From assembly GCA_049322695.1 (NCBI GenBank), contig JBMORW010000015.1:40575-104574 (forward strand): 64,000 nucleotides of DNA. Reading direction: 5' to 3'. Position numbers and translations under genes: made by a program. Below, piece after piece: positions 26,588 through 35,990 of the stretch (positions are counted from its first letter, which is position 1; every line of letters starts with the position of its first letter). Under the pieces are notes generated by a model. That model was not told the DNA's origin, did no database searches, and saw nothing but the letters and a program-made list of their open reading frames with translations. The DNA comes from CALGKJ01 sp049322695. Its GTDB lineage: Bacteria; Bacillota; Clostridia; Lutisporales; Lutisporaceae.

Positions 26588-27193
26588 ATGAAGCTTATTG
26601 AACTCAAAAAAACTACTGCACTGTCAGTTCTACTTGTTTTCCTGATTTTCTTGTTTTTTAGCCTGAACAGAATTTTCGTACCTATTGCAGAAGCCTTTGT
26701 GAACAATCATGAGCTGTTAAAACTGAACAGACAGGAATACAGGGAATACAGTGCTTTAGGAGGTAATTTCAAGTTTTCACTGCCTGATTCATGGCAGACC
26801 AGAGTTGAACATTTTGGCGGAAAAGAAATTATCTATAATATGTTTTTTAATTCCCAGGATAGCAAAATTCATGGCTTTATACAGGTGTGGAACCTTAACA
26901 AACCTCTTAAGCAATTCTTGGAGGAATCAAAAAAATCCTCTGTAGGGGCAGTGGATTTCAAATACTACAAGATGAAGGAAATAATGCCAGGTAAGAAAAG
27001 GGGCTATTTGATTGAATACAGCAGAGCTGTGGGTGATGGCAGATATATTAAGGCATACGAGGTTTTTATTGAAGGTGACTCAAATGCAATGTACAGAGCC
27101 AGCTTTTTTTCAGATGAAGATGACTGGAAATCATACTACCCTGTTTTGTTCAACAGAATTGTCAGATCCTTCGTAATAGAGCAAACACAATAG
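26588..27193 (+). CDS. Unknown membrane-anchored extracytoplasmic protein
   Basis: A 201-residue protein with one N-terminal hydrophobic segment (ALSVLLVFLIFLFFSLNRIF) followed by a soluble domain, GNFKFSLPDSWQTRVEHFGGKEI, that looks like the PsbP-like or lipoprotein-type beta folds of Firmicutes with a typical FKFSLPDSW motif. Function is unknown. The ATG at 26588 follows GGGGTGAT. No partners nearby. Confidence 0.75.
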   Translation: MKLIELKKTTALSVLLVFLIFLFFSLNRIFVPIAEAFVNNHELLKLNRQEYREYSALGGNFKFSLPDSWQTRVEHFGGKEIIYNMFFNSQDSKIHGFIQVWNLNKPLKQFLEESKKSSVGAVDFKYYKMKEIMPGKKRGYLIEYSRAVGDGRYIKAYEVFIEGDSNAMYRASFFSDEDDWKSYYPVLFNRIVRSFVIEQTQ

Positions 27194-27289
27194 TTCTGTT
27201 ACAGTTATTACTTATTATTGAATAAAAAGGAATATCAGATATTAATGTCGAACTAATATATATCGCATTCCGGCCGAAGGAGGATATAT

Positions 27290-28066
27290 ATGTCGCTTTC
27301 AATGGTAATATGTGAACGTTACAGGGAATTAACTCAAAATATTAAAAGCTATGCAGAAGATATAATAAAAGCAAATAAGTTAAATGCTAGGATTGCAATG
27401 GTCACTGAAAATCCCACCGAAATACGCAAATACTCAATGCAGAGAACCGAATTGCCTAATATCAATACTTACATATTATGTGTCAACCAAGGTACATATA
27501 TGAAGTCATTACAGCTTTCAAGGGTGATAAGACATAACGACCCAAATTGCTATATTATTTTTATTTCAGATACTTTTATTTATTGCAAGGAAGCAGTTAA
27601 ATATCATATTGAGCCGTATGACTATCTCAGTGCGCCTGTATCCTTTGAAGAATTTAAGGAGTGCTTTTTACACTTATACAGGAGCTATATGAACCATATA
27701 CAGTTTGCAAGTGACTGTAATAATATTTGCATAAAGTCAGGAGGAAGCAGTTATAAGCTTCCGAAAAATAACGTTATATATGTTGAATCCTATGAGCAAA
27801 AGCTGATAATTCATACCTGCGACAAGAAGTATGAATGCTTCGGTTATCTTAAAGATATAATCAAGGTATTGAATAAATGTGATACATCTTTTTATAGATG
27901 TCATAAGTCGTTTATAGTTAATCTTAACCATATAATAGAGGTAAATAATAAAGGGATGTACATAGAGTTGTCAAATGGGAGAAGATGTCTTTTTTCACGG
28001 CAGAAAAAGAAGGAGCTGAAGGATCTGCTGCAATCTATGCAGCTGGTGCCTAAAATGGAAGAGTAA
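27290..28066 (+). CDS. LytTR-type transcription regulator with degenerate receiver
   Basis: A 258-residue DNA-binding protein. Residues about 150-250 are a LytTR domain (KNNVIYVESYEQKLIIHT, YRCHKSFIVNLNHIIEVN). The N-terminal domain looks like an AgrA-type receiver (HNDPNCYIIFISD matches RxxDPxxxIIFIT), but the phospho-accepting Asp is replaced by Cys (C64 in TYILCVNQG) and the conserved Lys of the KP motif by Ala (LSAPVSF). It is therefore not a normal phospho-switch. No sensor kinase is adjacent. The ATG follows AAGGAGG. Confidence 0.86.
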   Translation: MSLSMVICERYRELTQNIKSYAEDIIKANKLNARIAMVTENPTEIRKYSMQRTELPNINTYILCVNQGTYMKSLQLSRVIRHNDPNCYIIFISDTFIYCKEAVKYHIEPYDYLSAPVSFEEFKECFLHLYRSYMNHIQFASDCNNICIKSGGSSYKLPKNNVIYVESYEQKLIIHTCDKKYECFGYLKDIIKVLNKCDTSFYRCHKSFIVNLNHIIEVNNKGMYIELSNGRRCLFSRQKKKELKDLLQSMQLVPKMEE

Positions 28067-28070
28067 GAGC

Positions 28071-28110
28071 ATAAGTCCCGCACAAATTATATATAGGCTG
28101 CGGGACTTAT
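28071..28110. terminator. Hairpin terminator
   Basis: ATAAGTCCCGCA (28071-28082) pairs with TGCGGGACTTAT (28099-28110). It follows the LytTR gene and precedes the convergent sspH end. Confidence 0.65.
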
Positions 28111-28167
28111 TGATGTGAGAACATTAAGCAAATTATGCATGTAGTTTCATTAGTTTGTTCTCTATAT

Positions 28168-28350
28168 TTAATATTGCTGTTCTGTCAGGTCTTTTACTGC
28201 AACGTCTATGATTTCGTCAGTACCCAATACTTTTACATGGGCCATATAATTGCTTGAGTTGATGCTTTCAATCCAAACCGGATTATTATTATAGTTGACT
28301 CCAATGTTATGGGGCGAGTTCAATATTTCCTGTGCTCTCTTAAATTGCAT
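28168..28350 (-). CDS. sspH: H-type small acid-soluble spore protein
   Basis: A 60-residue protein: MQFKRAQEILNSPHNIGVNY, then NNPVWIESINSS and VKVLGTDEIIDVAVKDLTEQ. This matches SspH-type SASPs, made in the forespore. The ATG at 28350 has AAAGGAGATGAT immediately upstream; the longer frame from 28401 has no ribosome site. A sigma-G-like promoter lies upstream (28383-28412). This gene is the main evidence that the organism forms spores. Confidence 0.92.
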   Translation of the reverse strand: MQFKRAQEILNSPHNIGVNYNNNPVWIESINSSNYMAHVKVLGTDEIIDVAVKDLTEQQY

Positions 28351-28382
28351 ATGATCATCTCCTTTGAAAATATTATTATACG

Positions 28383-28412
28383 TAATTTGAATAATATGCA
28401 TAAACCTTATTC
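28383..28412 (-). promoter_or_regulatory. Candidate sigma-G (forespore) promoter for sspH
   Basis: Read on the minus strand: GAATA (28412-28408), 18 bases, then CAAATTA (28389-28383). This fits the sigma-G consensus (GHATR, about 18 bases, CATNNTA) with one mismatch. It lies 33 bases before the sspH start codon. Confidence 0.4.
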
Positions 28413-28426
28413 AGGGATGTGATGTT

Positions 28427-29325
28427 ATGAATGATTTTACTACATGGATAAAGCAAAACATCAGATTCGGACCGGATGAGCAGCTGAGACTGTTATTTAC
28501 TTTGGCAGTCATAACTGCTGTCTGGCTGATACATGTGTTGCTGCTAAATGCGGTAGTAAAAAGAATAAAGGATGTACAAATAAAGTACAGAATCAAAAAA
28601 ACGCTATCATACATACTGATAGTTATTGTTTTTTTAATAATGGGAAGAATATGGATAGTAGAAACCGACTCCTTTACAACATTGATAGGACTCATATCCG
28701 CAGGTATAGCCATTGCCCTGAAGGATTTGCTTGTCAATATTGCAGGCTGGTTTTTCATCATATGGAGGCGTCCTTTTGCTGTGGGAGACAGAATACAAAT
28801 CGGCATGCATGCAGGGGATATAATAGATATCAGGATATTTCAGTTTACCATACTGGAAATAGGCAATTGGGTAGGCGGTGACCAAAGTACAGGGCGTATA
28901 GTTCATATACCTAACGGCAAGATATTTGTAGAAACCCAGGCAAATTACAGCAAAGGCTTTCATTATATCTGGAATGAAGTTTCTGTTTTGATTACCTTTG
29001 AGAGCAATTGGAAAAGGGCTAAAACCATACTGCTGGAGATAGCCAGTAAATTTCAGAACACCTTGGCAAGGAAGCAGAACAAAGGGTTAAGGAAGCTTCA
29101 CTTAAATTTATGATAGTATATAATAAGTTTACGCCTATTATATATACAGCTGTAAAGGAAAACGGAATCCAGCTTACAATGCGCTATCTGTGCGAGCCCA
29201 GAAAAAGAAGGGATTCTGAGCACATGATCTGGGAAGATATACTTGACAGTTTTCATGGGTGTAAGGATATTGATTTTGCATATCCTACCTACAGAATAGT
29301 CCAGAATAACGATATAGAACGATAA
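28427..29325 (+). pseudogene. MscS-family mechanosensitive channel, frameshifted
   Basis: The first frame (28427-29113) gives an N-terminal membrane part and an MscS beta domain (GLISAGIAIALKDLLVNIAG, FAVGDRIQIG, VHIPNGKIF). Near 29060-29070 (acaccttggcaagg) the match moves to the next frame, which reads GKEAEQRVKEASLKFMIVYN and then the MscS C-terminal region (LTMRYLCEPRKRRDSE, IDFAYPTYRI) up to 29325. One missing base, probably in the GG run, restores a full protein. It is either a real inactivation or a sequencing error; if real, the truncated channel would lack its C-terminal vestibule. Confidence 0.85.
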
Positions 29326-29352
29326 ATGATAATCACAAAAATGGAGGAACAT

Positions 29353-30513
29353 ATGGAAAGAATAGAATTGACAGCTCCTTGCAATTTTGCATTAGAGGCA
29401 ATACTATCAAGAGAGATTAAGGAACTGGGTTATGAGGTCAGCAGGGTAGAGGATGGAAGAGTAAGCTTTTTTACCGATGAGACAGGTATTTGCAGGGCTA
29501 ATCTATGGCTCAGAACTGCAGAGAGAATTCTCATAAAGATTGCCGAGTTTCATGCTGAAACCTATGAAGAACTGTTTCAGAATACAAAGAAAGTCAAATG
29601 GTTTGAGTGGATACCGAAAGATGCAGAGTTTCCCGTAGCAAAGGCCTCTACTATCAAGTCAAAGCTTTTCAGTCCTTCAGATATTCAGTCAATAGTCAAG
29701 AAGGCTGTTGTCGAAAGCATGAAAAGCAAGCATAAGCTGGATTGGTTTCCCGAAAGCGGAGCAAAATATCCCATCCATGTTTTTTTAAATAAGGACAGGG
29801 TAAACCTGTATATTGATACAACAGGAACATCATTGCATAAGAGAGGCTACAGAGAGGTAAGCAGCGAAGCTCCCATAAAGGAGACACTGGCGGCTGCCAT
29901 GTTACAGCTGACTCCGTGGAAGTTTGACAGGCTTCTCATAGATCCCTTCTGCGGATCAGGTACAATTGCCATAGAGGCAGCACAAATGGGACTAAATATG
30001 GCTCCTGGTCTTGGCAGAGAGTTTATCTCGGAAAAATGGTCTTATAAGGATAAGAACATATGGAGAAGGTCAAGAGAAGAAGCAAAAAGCATGATACGCA
30101 GTGATGTTAAGCTGAAAATACAGGGCTATGACATAGATGAGAGTGTACTTAAAATAGCCAGAAAGAATGCTGCTTTAGCAGGAGTAGGTGATCAGATTCA
30201 TTTTCAAAAGAGAGATGTAAGAGAGCTAAGCAGCAGTGATAGCTATGGCTTCATCGTAACGAATCCTCCATACGGTGAGAGGCTTGAAGACAGAAAGTCT
30301 GTAGAGCAGCTGTATAGGGACATGGGAGAAGCTTTCAAGAAACTTTCTACATGGTCCTTTTATATAATAACGGCCCATGAGGAGTTTGAGAGATATTTCG
30401 GAAAAAGGGCAGATAAAAAAAGAAAGCTTTATAATGGTATGCTGAAAACAGATTTATATCAATATTTTGGACCAAAGCCGCCAAAAAAAGAACAGGATTT
30501 TAGAGAGCAATGA
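29353..30513 (+). CDS. THUMP-domain class I SAM-dependent RNA methyltransferase (RlmL-like)
   Basis: Likely modifies guanine in rRNA or a similar RNA. The 386-residue protein has an N-terminal THUMP region, then RGYREVSSEAPIKETLAAA, the SAM motif LIDPFCGSGTIAIEAA, the acidic second motif GYDIDESVLKIARKN and the catalytic VTNPPYGERLED. It matches the RlmL N-terminal half and YpsC family. The ATG at 29353 follows GGAGG; an in-frame start at 29326 lies just before it. The target base cannot be read from sequence. Confidence 0.93.
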   Translation: MERIELTAPCNFALEAILSREIKELGYEVSRVEDGRVSFFTDETGICRANLWLRTAERILIKIAEFHAETYEELFQNTKKVKWFEWIPKDAEFPVAKASTIKSKLFSPSDIQSIVKKAVVESMKSKHKLDWFPESGAKYPIHVFLNKDRVNLYIDTTGTSLHKRGYREVSSEAPIKETLAAAMLQLTPWKFDRLLIDPFCGSGTIAIEAAQMGLNMAPGLGREFISEKWSYKDKNIWRRSREEAKSMIRSDVKLKIQGYDIDESVLKIARKNAALAGVGDQIHFQKRDVRELSSSDSYGFIVTNPPYGERLEDRKSVEQLYRDMGEAFKKLSTWSFYIITAHEEFERYFGKRADKKRKLYNGMLKTDLYQYFGPKPPKKEQDFREQ

Positions 30514-30528
30514 TAATTGCTCTTTTTT
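30504..30528 (+). terminator. Rho-independent terminator overlapping the stop codon
   Basis: AGAGCAAT (30504-30511), loop GATA, ATTGCTCT, then TTTTT. The TGA stop lies inside the stem and loop. Confidence 0.88.
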
Positions 30529-30633
30529 GTCATGATGTCTTAAGCCTTACAGTGCAAAGATTGATAAACGCAATGTGTTATGTTAAATTGGTATTAAGTA
30601 ATAAAATTTCTGACTTTCAAAGAGAGGTATTTT

Positions 30634-33600
30634 ATGAATCTTTTTAGAAATCTCAAATTGGCATCTAAATTTTTACTGGGTTTCAGTGTCATTTTGGCCT
30701 TTCTTATAGCCGTTGTCATTTTTAGCTATAACGGGCTTAATGAAATAAATGAGGATTTCAGACACTACAGAAAAATTGCGGAAGAAGCCTATGAAGCAGG
30801 CGAACTTCAGATGCATCTTCAGGACAGCAGGCTGTCCTTTAAAAACTTCATACAGCACGGTGATATTAGCTATAGTCAGGAATTTTACAGCAATCTTAAT
30901 ACTATGCAGGAGCATGTAATAACACTTCAAAGCATAATGGATGATATTGAAAGAAAAACTTCAATTAGCAAGATAGTGGACCATGCTGCTGAGTATAAGC
31001 AGAATTTTGAGAGTGTTGTACTCTATAAGGAAAGAAGAGATTCGCTTGCAGAAAAGCTTACTCAGCTGGGTGACTCTATTGAGCAAAATATTACATCGAT
31101 AATATATTCCAGCTTCGAAAGCGGCAGTAATTCTGTTTCGTACTATGGTGCAGATATGAGAAAGCATTTTCTGCTTGCCAGACTTCATGCCGCAAAGTAC
31201 TTGGAGAAAAGTAAATCGGAATCAGTTGACAGCTTTAAAGCAGAATTCGGAAATCTGAATGCTAAAAGCGACTTATTGGCCGGGCGTATTGGTGAAAATG
31301 ACAAAGAAGCCTACGAAACGCTTATAAAGGATATACAGGAGTATTACGGTTGTTTTCAGGAAATAGTTGCTACAGTGGAAGAGAGAAACGCAGTAATAAA
31401 TAAAATGGACAGTTTGGGACCCCAAATAGCAAAGCTTGCAGAGGGTATACAGGAATCAGTAGCCGTGGAGCAGGAGGAATATGCCCCCAGAGTAAAAAAC
31501 AGCATAGATTTTGCAACGATAATTATGCTTCTGCTTTCGGTCATGGCTGTTATTCTATCTGCATTTGTTGCTTTTGGAATGTTGAGAATAATAGTCAGCC
31601 CTATAAGAGTGGTTACGGATACCTTCAGGGATATATCTGAAGGAGAGACAAACCTAAAGGCAAGATTGAAGATTAATTCCAATGATGAGCTTGGAGATAT
31701 GGCTAAGTTCTTTAACAGGTTCATGGAAAAGCTCCAGCTTATAATTACACAAAACAAGGAACAAAGCTGGTTGAAAGCGGGACAAGCCGAAATAAACGAG
31801 CTGATGAAGGGAGAGCAGGATATAAGTCCATTGAGCATAGCCGTTATCAGTTTTATTACCAAATATCTGGATTCAAGCATAGGAGCTTTCTATGTCAGAC
31901 ATGAGGACGAAAGCTATAGATTGCTGTCTGAATATGGCTTCAGCAAGCGCAAGAACCTGAGCAACGAATACAGATGGGGAGAAGGCTTGATAGGGCAAGC
32001 TGTTGTTAAGAAACAGATGATTACCATAAGCAATGTCTCTGAGGATTATATCAGAATCAGCTCAGGCGTAGGAGAGGTATCACCTAAAAATATAGTTGTA
32101 ATTCCATGCATACATGATGGAGAAGTAAAGTGTGTAATGGAGCTGGGCAGCTTTAATGATTTTTCGGATATACAGCTGGAATTTTTAAAGATAATAAGCG
32201 AAAGTGTTGCAGTAAGCTTTGCAGCCGCAGAGGCCAGGGCTAAAATGAAAGAGCTGCTTGAGAAAACCATCAATCAATCTGAGGAGCTGCAGGTGCAGCA
32301 GGAGGAGTTAAGGCAGAGTAATGAAGAGCTTGAGGAGCAGGCAAAGCTGCTGAGGGAGTCTCAGGAGCAGCTGCAGTCGCAGCAGGAAGAGCTGAGAGTG
32401 ATAAACGAAGAACTGAAGGAAAGATCCAAGAGTCTGGAAATCCAGAGAAACGACGCGAAGAGAAGGAACGACCACCTATTGAAGGCGCAAAAGGATATCG
32501 AGGAGAAAGCAAGGGCTTTGGAAGCTGCAAACAGGTATAAATCGGAGTTCTTGGCTAATATGTCTCATGAGCTCAGAACCCCGTTGAATAGTATTATTGT
32601 TCTTTCTCAGCTGCTTGCGTCAAAAAAGGATAATGAGCCTCTAACCGAAAAGCAGAGAGAATTCGCAAGAACAATCAACACTTCCGGAACAGATCTTTTA
32701 AAGCTTATAAATGATATATTGGATCTTTCCAAGATAGAAGCAGGAAAAATGGCTGTAAGTCTGGATAACGTGAATGTAAGTGAGCTGGCAGAAAATGTAG
32801 AAAAGGTATTCAGGGAAGTAGCCAAAAATAAAGGTCTTGAGTTCAGCATCGAAATCAGTAATGATGTACCAAAGACAATTATTACTGATTCACAGAGATT
32901 ACAGCAAATAATTAATAATCTACTGTCAAATGCAATTAAATTTACAGAAAGCGGCAGAATTACTTTTAAGATCGGCAGACCCGGTATAGAGCAAGCCCAA
33001 AGTGCCGGTTTGTCGGAAGGCAGTATAAGTATATCGGTCAGTGATACAGGTATAGGAATCGAGCGAAGCAAAATGGATATGATATTCGAAGCCTTTATGC
33101 AGTCTGATGGGACAACCAGCAGAAAGTATGGAGGAACAGGATTGGGATTATCTATTTCAAGAGAGTTGGCAAAGCTGCTGGGTGGCAGTATAATTGCAGA
33201 AAGCAATCACGGTATAGGCAGTACCTTTAGTCTTGTGATACCCGAAAGATACAGCAGTGCTTTCATAACTGAACTTACTGAGACTGATAAGGAAGCAGCA
33301 GTCAGCCTAGATGAAGCTAAAGAAGCAGGTGAAGCTGATACTTTAAACAATACTGTTGAAGGTGCTATAGAGCCGTCTGCCAAAGATGAAGCAAAGAAGA
33401 TATTGATAATAGAAGATGATAGTGTTTTTGCGAATATATTGGCTGAAATTGCTTCCGAAAAAGGCTTTATATCCATTGTTTCCGATACCGGGGAAAAAGG
33501 CATTGCCCAGGCAATAATCAATAGGCCGGATGCAATACTTTTGGACATAGGATTACCTGATATGAACGGCTGGGAGGTAATTGACAGACTGGAGGAAGAT

Positions 33601-34554
33601 GCTGCTGCAGCTGACATACCGGTGCATGTCATCTCAGGCAGGGAAGAAGCTTTGAAGAACAACCATCATAATATATTTGAGTATGTAAGAAAGCCTGTTA
33701 ATGTTGAAAAGCTTGAAGAGTTGCTAAACAATATCAAGACAAGCGCGAAAATCAAGAAGCTGCTTATTGTTGATAATGACGGCAGCGAAACCAGCAGAAT
33801 AAAAAGCCAGCTAAACGAGCCCAATATAGTCATAAGTAGTGCTTCTTCCGGTTTTGAAGCTTTAAGACTTACGGAATACGAAAGATTTGACATTATGATT
33901 ATGGAGCTTAGGCTTACTGATATGTCTGGGTTCGAACTACTTGAAAAAATGAGCGGGGAAGTAAAGAACAGGCTTATGATTATTGTTTATACTGACAGTG
34001 AGCTGAGTGAGGATGAAGCGGTTCAGCTGCAGAAATATACTGAAAGCATTATTATAAAGGGCGAAATGTCACTAAACAGACTGGTTGCAGAAGTAAACCT
34101 GTTCCTGCATGATATTAAAGCCAATAAAAAGAGTTACAGGCAAAAGCAAATAAAAGCATCATTAGAAACAGAAGATTCTCTTAAGGGACGAAGAATACTG
34201 ATTGTAGATGATGATATGAGAAATGTGTTTGCCCTTACAAGCGTACTTGAAGAAAAAGGTATGAAGGTGCTGGTGGGTAGAAATGGCAGAGAGGGTCTGG
34301 ATAAACTGAATCAGAACCCCGATATAGATATGGTAATCATGGATATAATGATGCCGGAAATGGATGGCTATACTGCAATGAAGGAAATCAGGAAAAATGC
34401 TAAGCTTCAGAGGCTTCCTATAATTGCTCTTACTGCAAAAGCAATGAAGGAGGACAGGCAGAAATGCATTGAAGCAGGAGCAAACGATTATCTGACAAAG
34501 CCTATTGATGTTGATAAGCTTCTATCATTATTAAGGGTGTGGCTTTATAAATGA
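30634..34554 (+). CDS. Hybrid sensor histidine kinase with three receiver domains
   Basis: A 1306-residue membrane sensor. Two membrane segments (about 13-33 and 290-315) flank an extracellular helical sensor. HAMP (about 316-370) and GAF (about 390-540) follow, then a long Gln/Glu coiled coil (QEELRQSNEELEEQAK). HisKA has phospho-His H645 in MSHELRTPLN; the ATPase has N-box NLLSNAIKFTE and GTGLGLSIS. Three receivers follow: REC1 (D971 in LLDIGLPDM), REC2 with Glu 1091 in place of Asp (MIMELRLTDM), and REC3 (D1237 in VIMDIMMPEMDG). ATG follows AGAGAGG. It overlaps cheR by four bases, so it heads a signalling operon. Confidence 0.95.
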   Translation: MNLFRNLKLASKFLLGFSVILAFLIAVVIFSYNGLNEINEDFRHYRKIAEEAYEAGELQMHLQDSRLSFKNFIQHGDISYSQEFYSNLNTMQEHVITLQSIMDDIERKTSISKIVDHAAEYKQNFESVVLYKERRDSLAEKLTQLGDSIEQNITSIIYSSFESGSNSVSYYGADMRKHFLLARLHAAKYLEKSKSESVDSFKAEFGNLNAKSDLLAGRIGENDKEAYETLIKDIQEYYGCFQEIVATVEERNAVINKMDSLGPQIAKLAEGIQESVAVEQEEYAPRVKNSIDFATIIMLLLSVMAVILSAFVAFGMLRIIVSPIRVVTDTFRDISEGETNLKARLKINSNDELGDMAKFFNRFMEKLQLIITQNKEQSWLKAGQAEINELMKGEQDISPLSIAVISFITKYLDSSIGAFYVRHEDESYRLLSEYGFSKRKNLSNEYRWGEGLIGQAVVKKQMITISNVSEDYIRISSGVGEVSPKNIVVIPCIHDGEVKCVMELGSFNDFSDIQLEFLKIISESVAVSFAAAEARAKMKELLEKTINQSEELQVQQEELRQSNEELEEQAKLLRESQEQLQSQQEELRVINEELKERSKSLEIQRNDAKRRNDHLLKAQKDIEEKARALEAANRYKSEFLANMSHELRTPLNSIIVLSQLLASKKDNEPLTEKQREFARTINTSGTDLLKLINDILDLSKIEAGKMAVSLDNVNVSELAENVEKVFREVAKNKGLEFSIEISNDVPKTIITDSQRLQQIINNLLSNAIKFTESGRITFKIGRPGIEQAQSAGLSEGSISISVSDTGIGIERSKMDMIFEAFMQSDGTTSRKYGGTGLGLSISRELAKLLGGSIIAESNHGIGSTFSLVIPERYSSAFITELTETDKEAAVSLDEAKEAGEADTLNNTVEGAIEPSAKDEAKKILIIEDDSVFANILAEIASEKGFISIVSDTGEKGIAQAIINRPDAILLDIGLPDMNGWEVIDRLEEDAAAADIPVHVISGREEALKNNHHNIFEYVRKPVNVEKLEELLNNIKTSAKIKKLLIVDNDGSETSRIKSQLNEPNIVISSASSGFEALRLTEYERFDIMIMELRLTDMSGFELLEKMSGEVKNRLMIIVYTDSELSEDEAVQLQKYTESIIIKGEMSLNRLVAEVNLFLHDIKANKKSYRQKQIKASLETEDSLKGRRILIVDDDMRNVFALTSVLEEKGMKVLVGRNGREGLDKLNQNPDIDMVIMDIMMPEMDGYTAMKEIRKNAKLQRLPIIALTAKAMKEDRQKCIEAGANDYLTKPIDVDKLLSLLRVWLYK

Positions 34555-35405
34555 AACAGGATATAAATGTACAGAACATGAAAAATGAAGATGTTGAAAT
34601 AAAGCTGCTGCTTGAGGCAATCTACCTTAAGTACGGCTATGATTTCAAAGGTTATTCACAGGCACATATCAAGAGACGTGTATTGAGGAGAAGGCATCTG
34701 TCAGGCTTTGAAAGTGTCATGAAAATGGTGGAGAAAGTACTTGATGATAAGGACTTTCTCTATACTGTTATTGCTGATTTCTCCATCAATGTAACAGAAA
34801 TGTTCAGAGATCCTGATTTTTACAAGGATTTCAGAGCACATGTAGTCCCTATTTTGAAAACCTACCCTTATCTCAGAATATGGCATGCCGGCTGTTCTAC
34901 GGGAGAAGAGGTTTACTCTATGGCTATACTGCTGGAGGAAGAGAATTTATATGACAAATCACAGATTTATGCTACTGATTTCAATATAAATGTGCTGAAA
35001 AGAGCTAAGGAAGGCATATATTCTATAGATGCAATAAAAGAGTATACCTATAATTACCAGAATGCCGGAGGTATTGCTTCTTTTGCGGATTATTATATTG
35101 CAAAGTATGATTCTGTAATAATAGACCAATCTCTTAAGAAGAGAATAATTTTTGCTGATCATAACCTTGTTACAGACGGAGTCTTTGGGGAGATGAATGT
35201 AATAGTTTGCAGAAATGTTCTTATATATTTTTCCAGAGATCTGCAAAGCAAAGTTGTCAGGCTTTTTCACAGCAGCCTGAGTAATGGTGGATTTTTATGC
35301 CTAGGTACAATGGAAAGCTTGAAATATACCGGATATGTAGAATGTTTTGATGTTTTCTCCGAAAAGCAAAAAATTTACAGGAAAATGGTGGAAGCAAAGA
35401 AGTAG
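34551..35405 (+). CDS. cheR: CheR-type protein-glutamate O-methyltransferase
   Basis: A 284-residue SAM-dependent methyltransferase. The N-terminal helical part (KLLLEAIYLKYGYDFKGYSQ, AHIKRRVLRRR) is followed by FSINVTEMFRDPDFY, the SAM motif IWHAGCSTGEEVYSMAILLEE, YATDFNINVLKRA and CRNVLIYF. All main CheR motifs are present. Start ATG overlaps the kinase stop. No MCP is adjacent, and the pair probably methylates a protein of the upstream hybrid-kinase pathway rather than flagellar receptors. Confidence 0.93.
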   Translation: MKQDINVQNMKNEDVEIKLLLEAIYLKYGYDFKGYSQAHIKRRVLRRRHLSGFESVMKMVEKVLDDKDFLYTVIADFSINVTEMFRDPDFYKDFRAHVVPILKTYPYLRIWHAGCSTGEEVYSMAILLEEENLYDKSQIYATDFNINVLKRAKEGIYSIDAIKEYTYNYQNAGGIASFADYYIAKYDSVIIDQSLKKRIIFADHNLVTDGVFGEMNVIVCRNVLIYFSRDLQSKVVRLFHSSLSNGGFLCLGTMESLKYTGYVECFDVFSEKQKIYRKMVEAKK

Positions 35406-35422
35406 TTTAAGAGTTGAGAATA

Positions 35423-35989
35423 ATGAAGTATCAAGCCATAGTTATAGGTACCTCTACCAGAGGAATGGCTGCACCAAAGGAGATACTGGCACCTCTTCCT
35501 GTAGGCTTTCCTATGCCTATACTTATAGTGCAGCATCTACGACCTCATGTAGACAGCTATCTTGCAAAATATCTGGATGACTTAAGCAGAATCAAAGTAA
35601 AGGAAGCAGATGAGAAGGAGGAGGCAGCGGCAGGCCATTCTTATGTATCACCATCCAACTATCATATGCTGATAGAAGAGGGAGGTTATATTTCATTCTC
35701 AGTAGATGAGTATGTTAAATTTGCGAGGCCTTCAGTTGATGTGCTTTTTGAGACTGCAGCAGATGTTTACAAAGATTGCCTGATAGGAATCATACTTACA
35801 GTAGCAAATGGCGATGGGAGTAAAGGATTAAGAAGGATTAAGCAAAAGGGCGGAATTGCCATTGTTGAGGATCTATCAACTGCAGAGGCCGGCGCAATGC
35901 CGCAGGCTACCATAAAGGCTGTGCAGGTGGATTATATTTTGAGTTTAAGGCAAATACCCGGGAAATTAATTGAAATTGTGGGAGTATAA
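35423..35989 (+). CDS. CheB-type protein-glutamate methylesterase domain protein
   Basis: A 188-residue stand-alone CheB catalytic domain, with no receiver in front. Catalytic residues look present: Ser in VIGTSTRGMAA (usual GAST-GG, with Arg in place of the second Gly), His in LIVQHLRP, and Asp in LTVANGDGSKGL, where the usual GMGxDG is altered. It may have changed activity. It sits 17 bases after cheR and one base before the diguanylate cyclase gene. ATG at 35423 has weak AAGAG upstream; a TTG at 35414 is the alternative. Confidence 0.9.
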   Translation: MKYQAIVIGTSTRGMAAPKEILAPLPVGFPMPILIVQHLRPHVDSYLAKYLDDLSRIKVKEADEKEEAAAGHSYVSPSNYHMLIEEGGYISFSVDEYVKFARPSVDVLFETAADVYKDCLIGIILTVANGDGSKGLRRIKQKGGIAIVEDLSTAEAGAMPQATIKAVQVDYILSLRQIPGKLIEIVGV

Positions 35990-35990
35990 T

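Noticed and set aside
29110..29325. Separate small gene after mscS
   Set aside because: Its product is the missing C-terminal part of the MscS protein, so it belongs to the frameshifted gene rather than being independent.
35423..35989. CheB as an inactive pseudo-enzyme
   Set aside because: Ser, His and Asp can all be aligned despite changes around them, so loss of activity is not supported.
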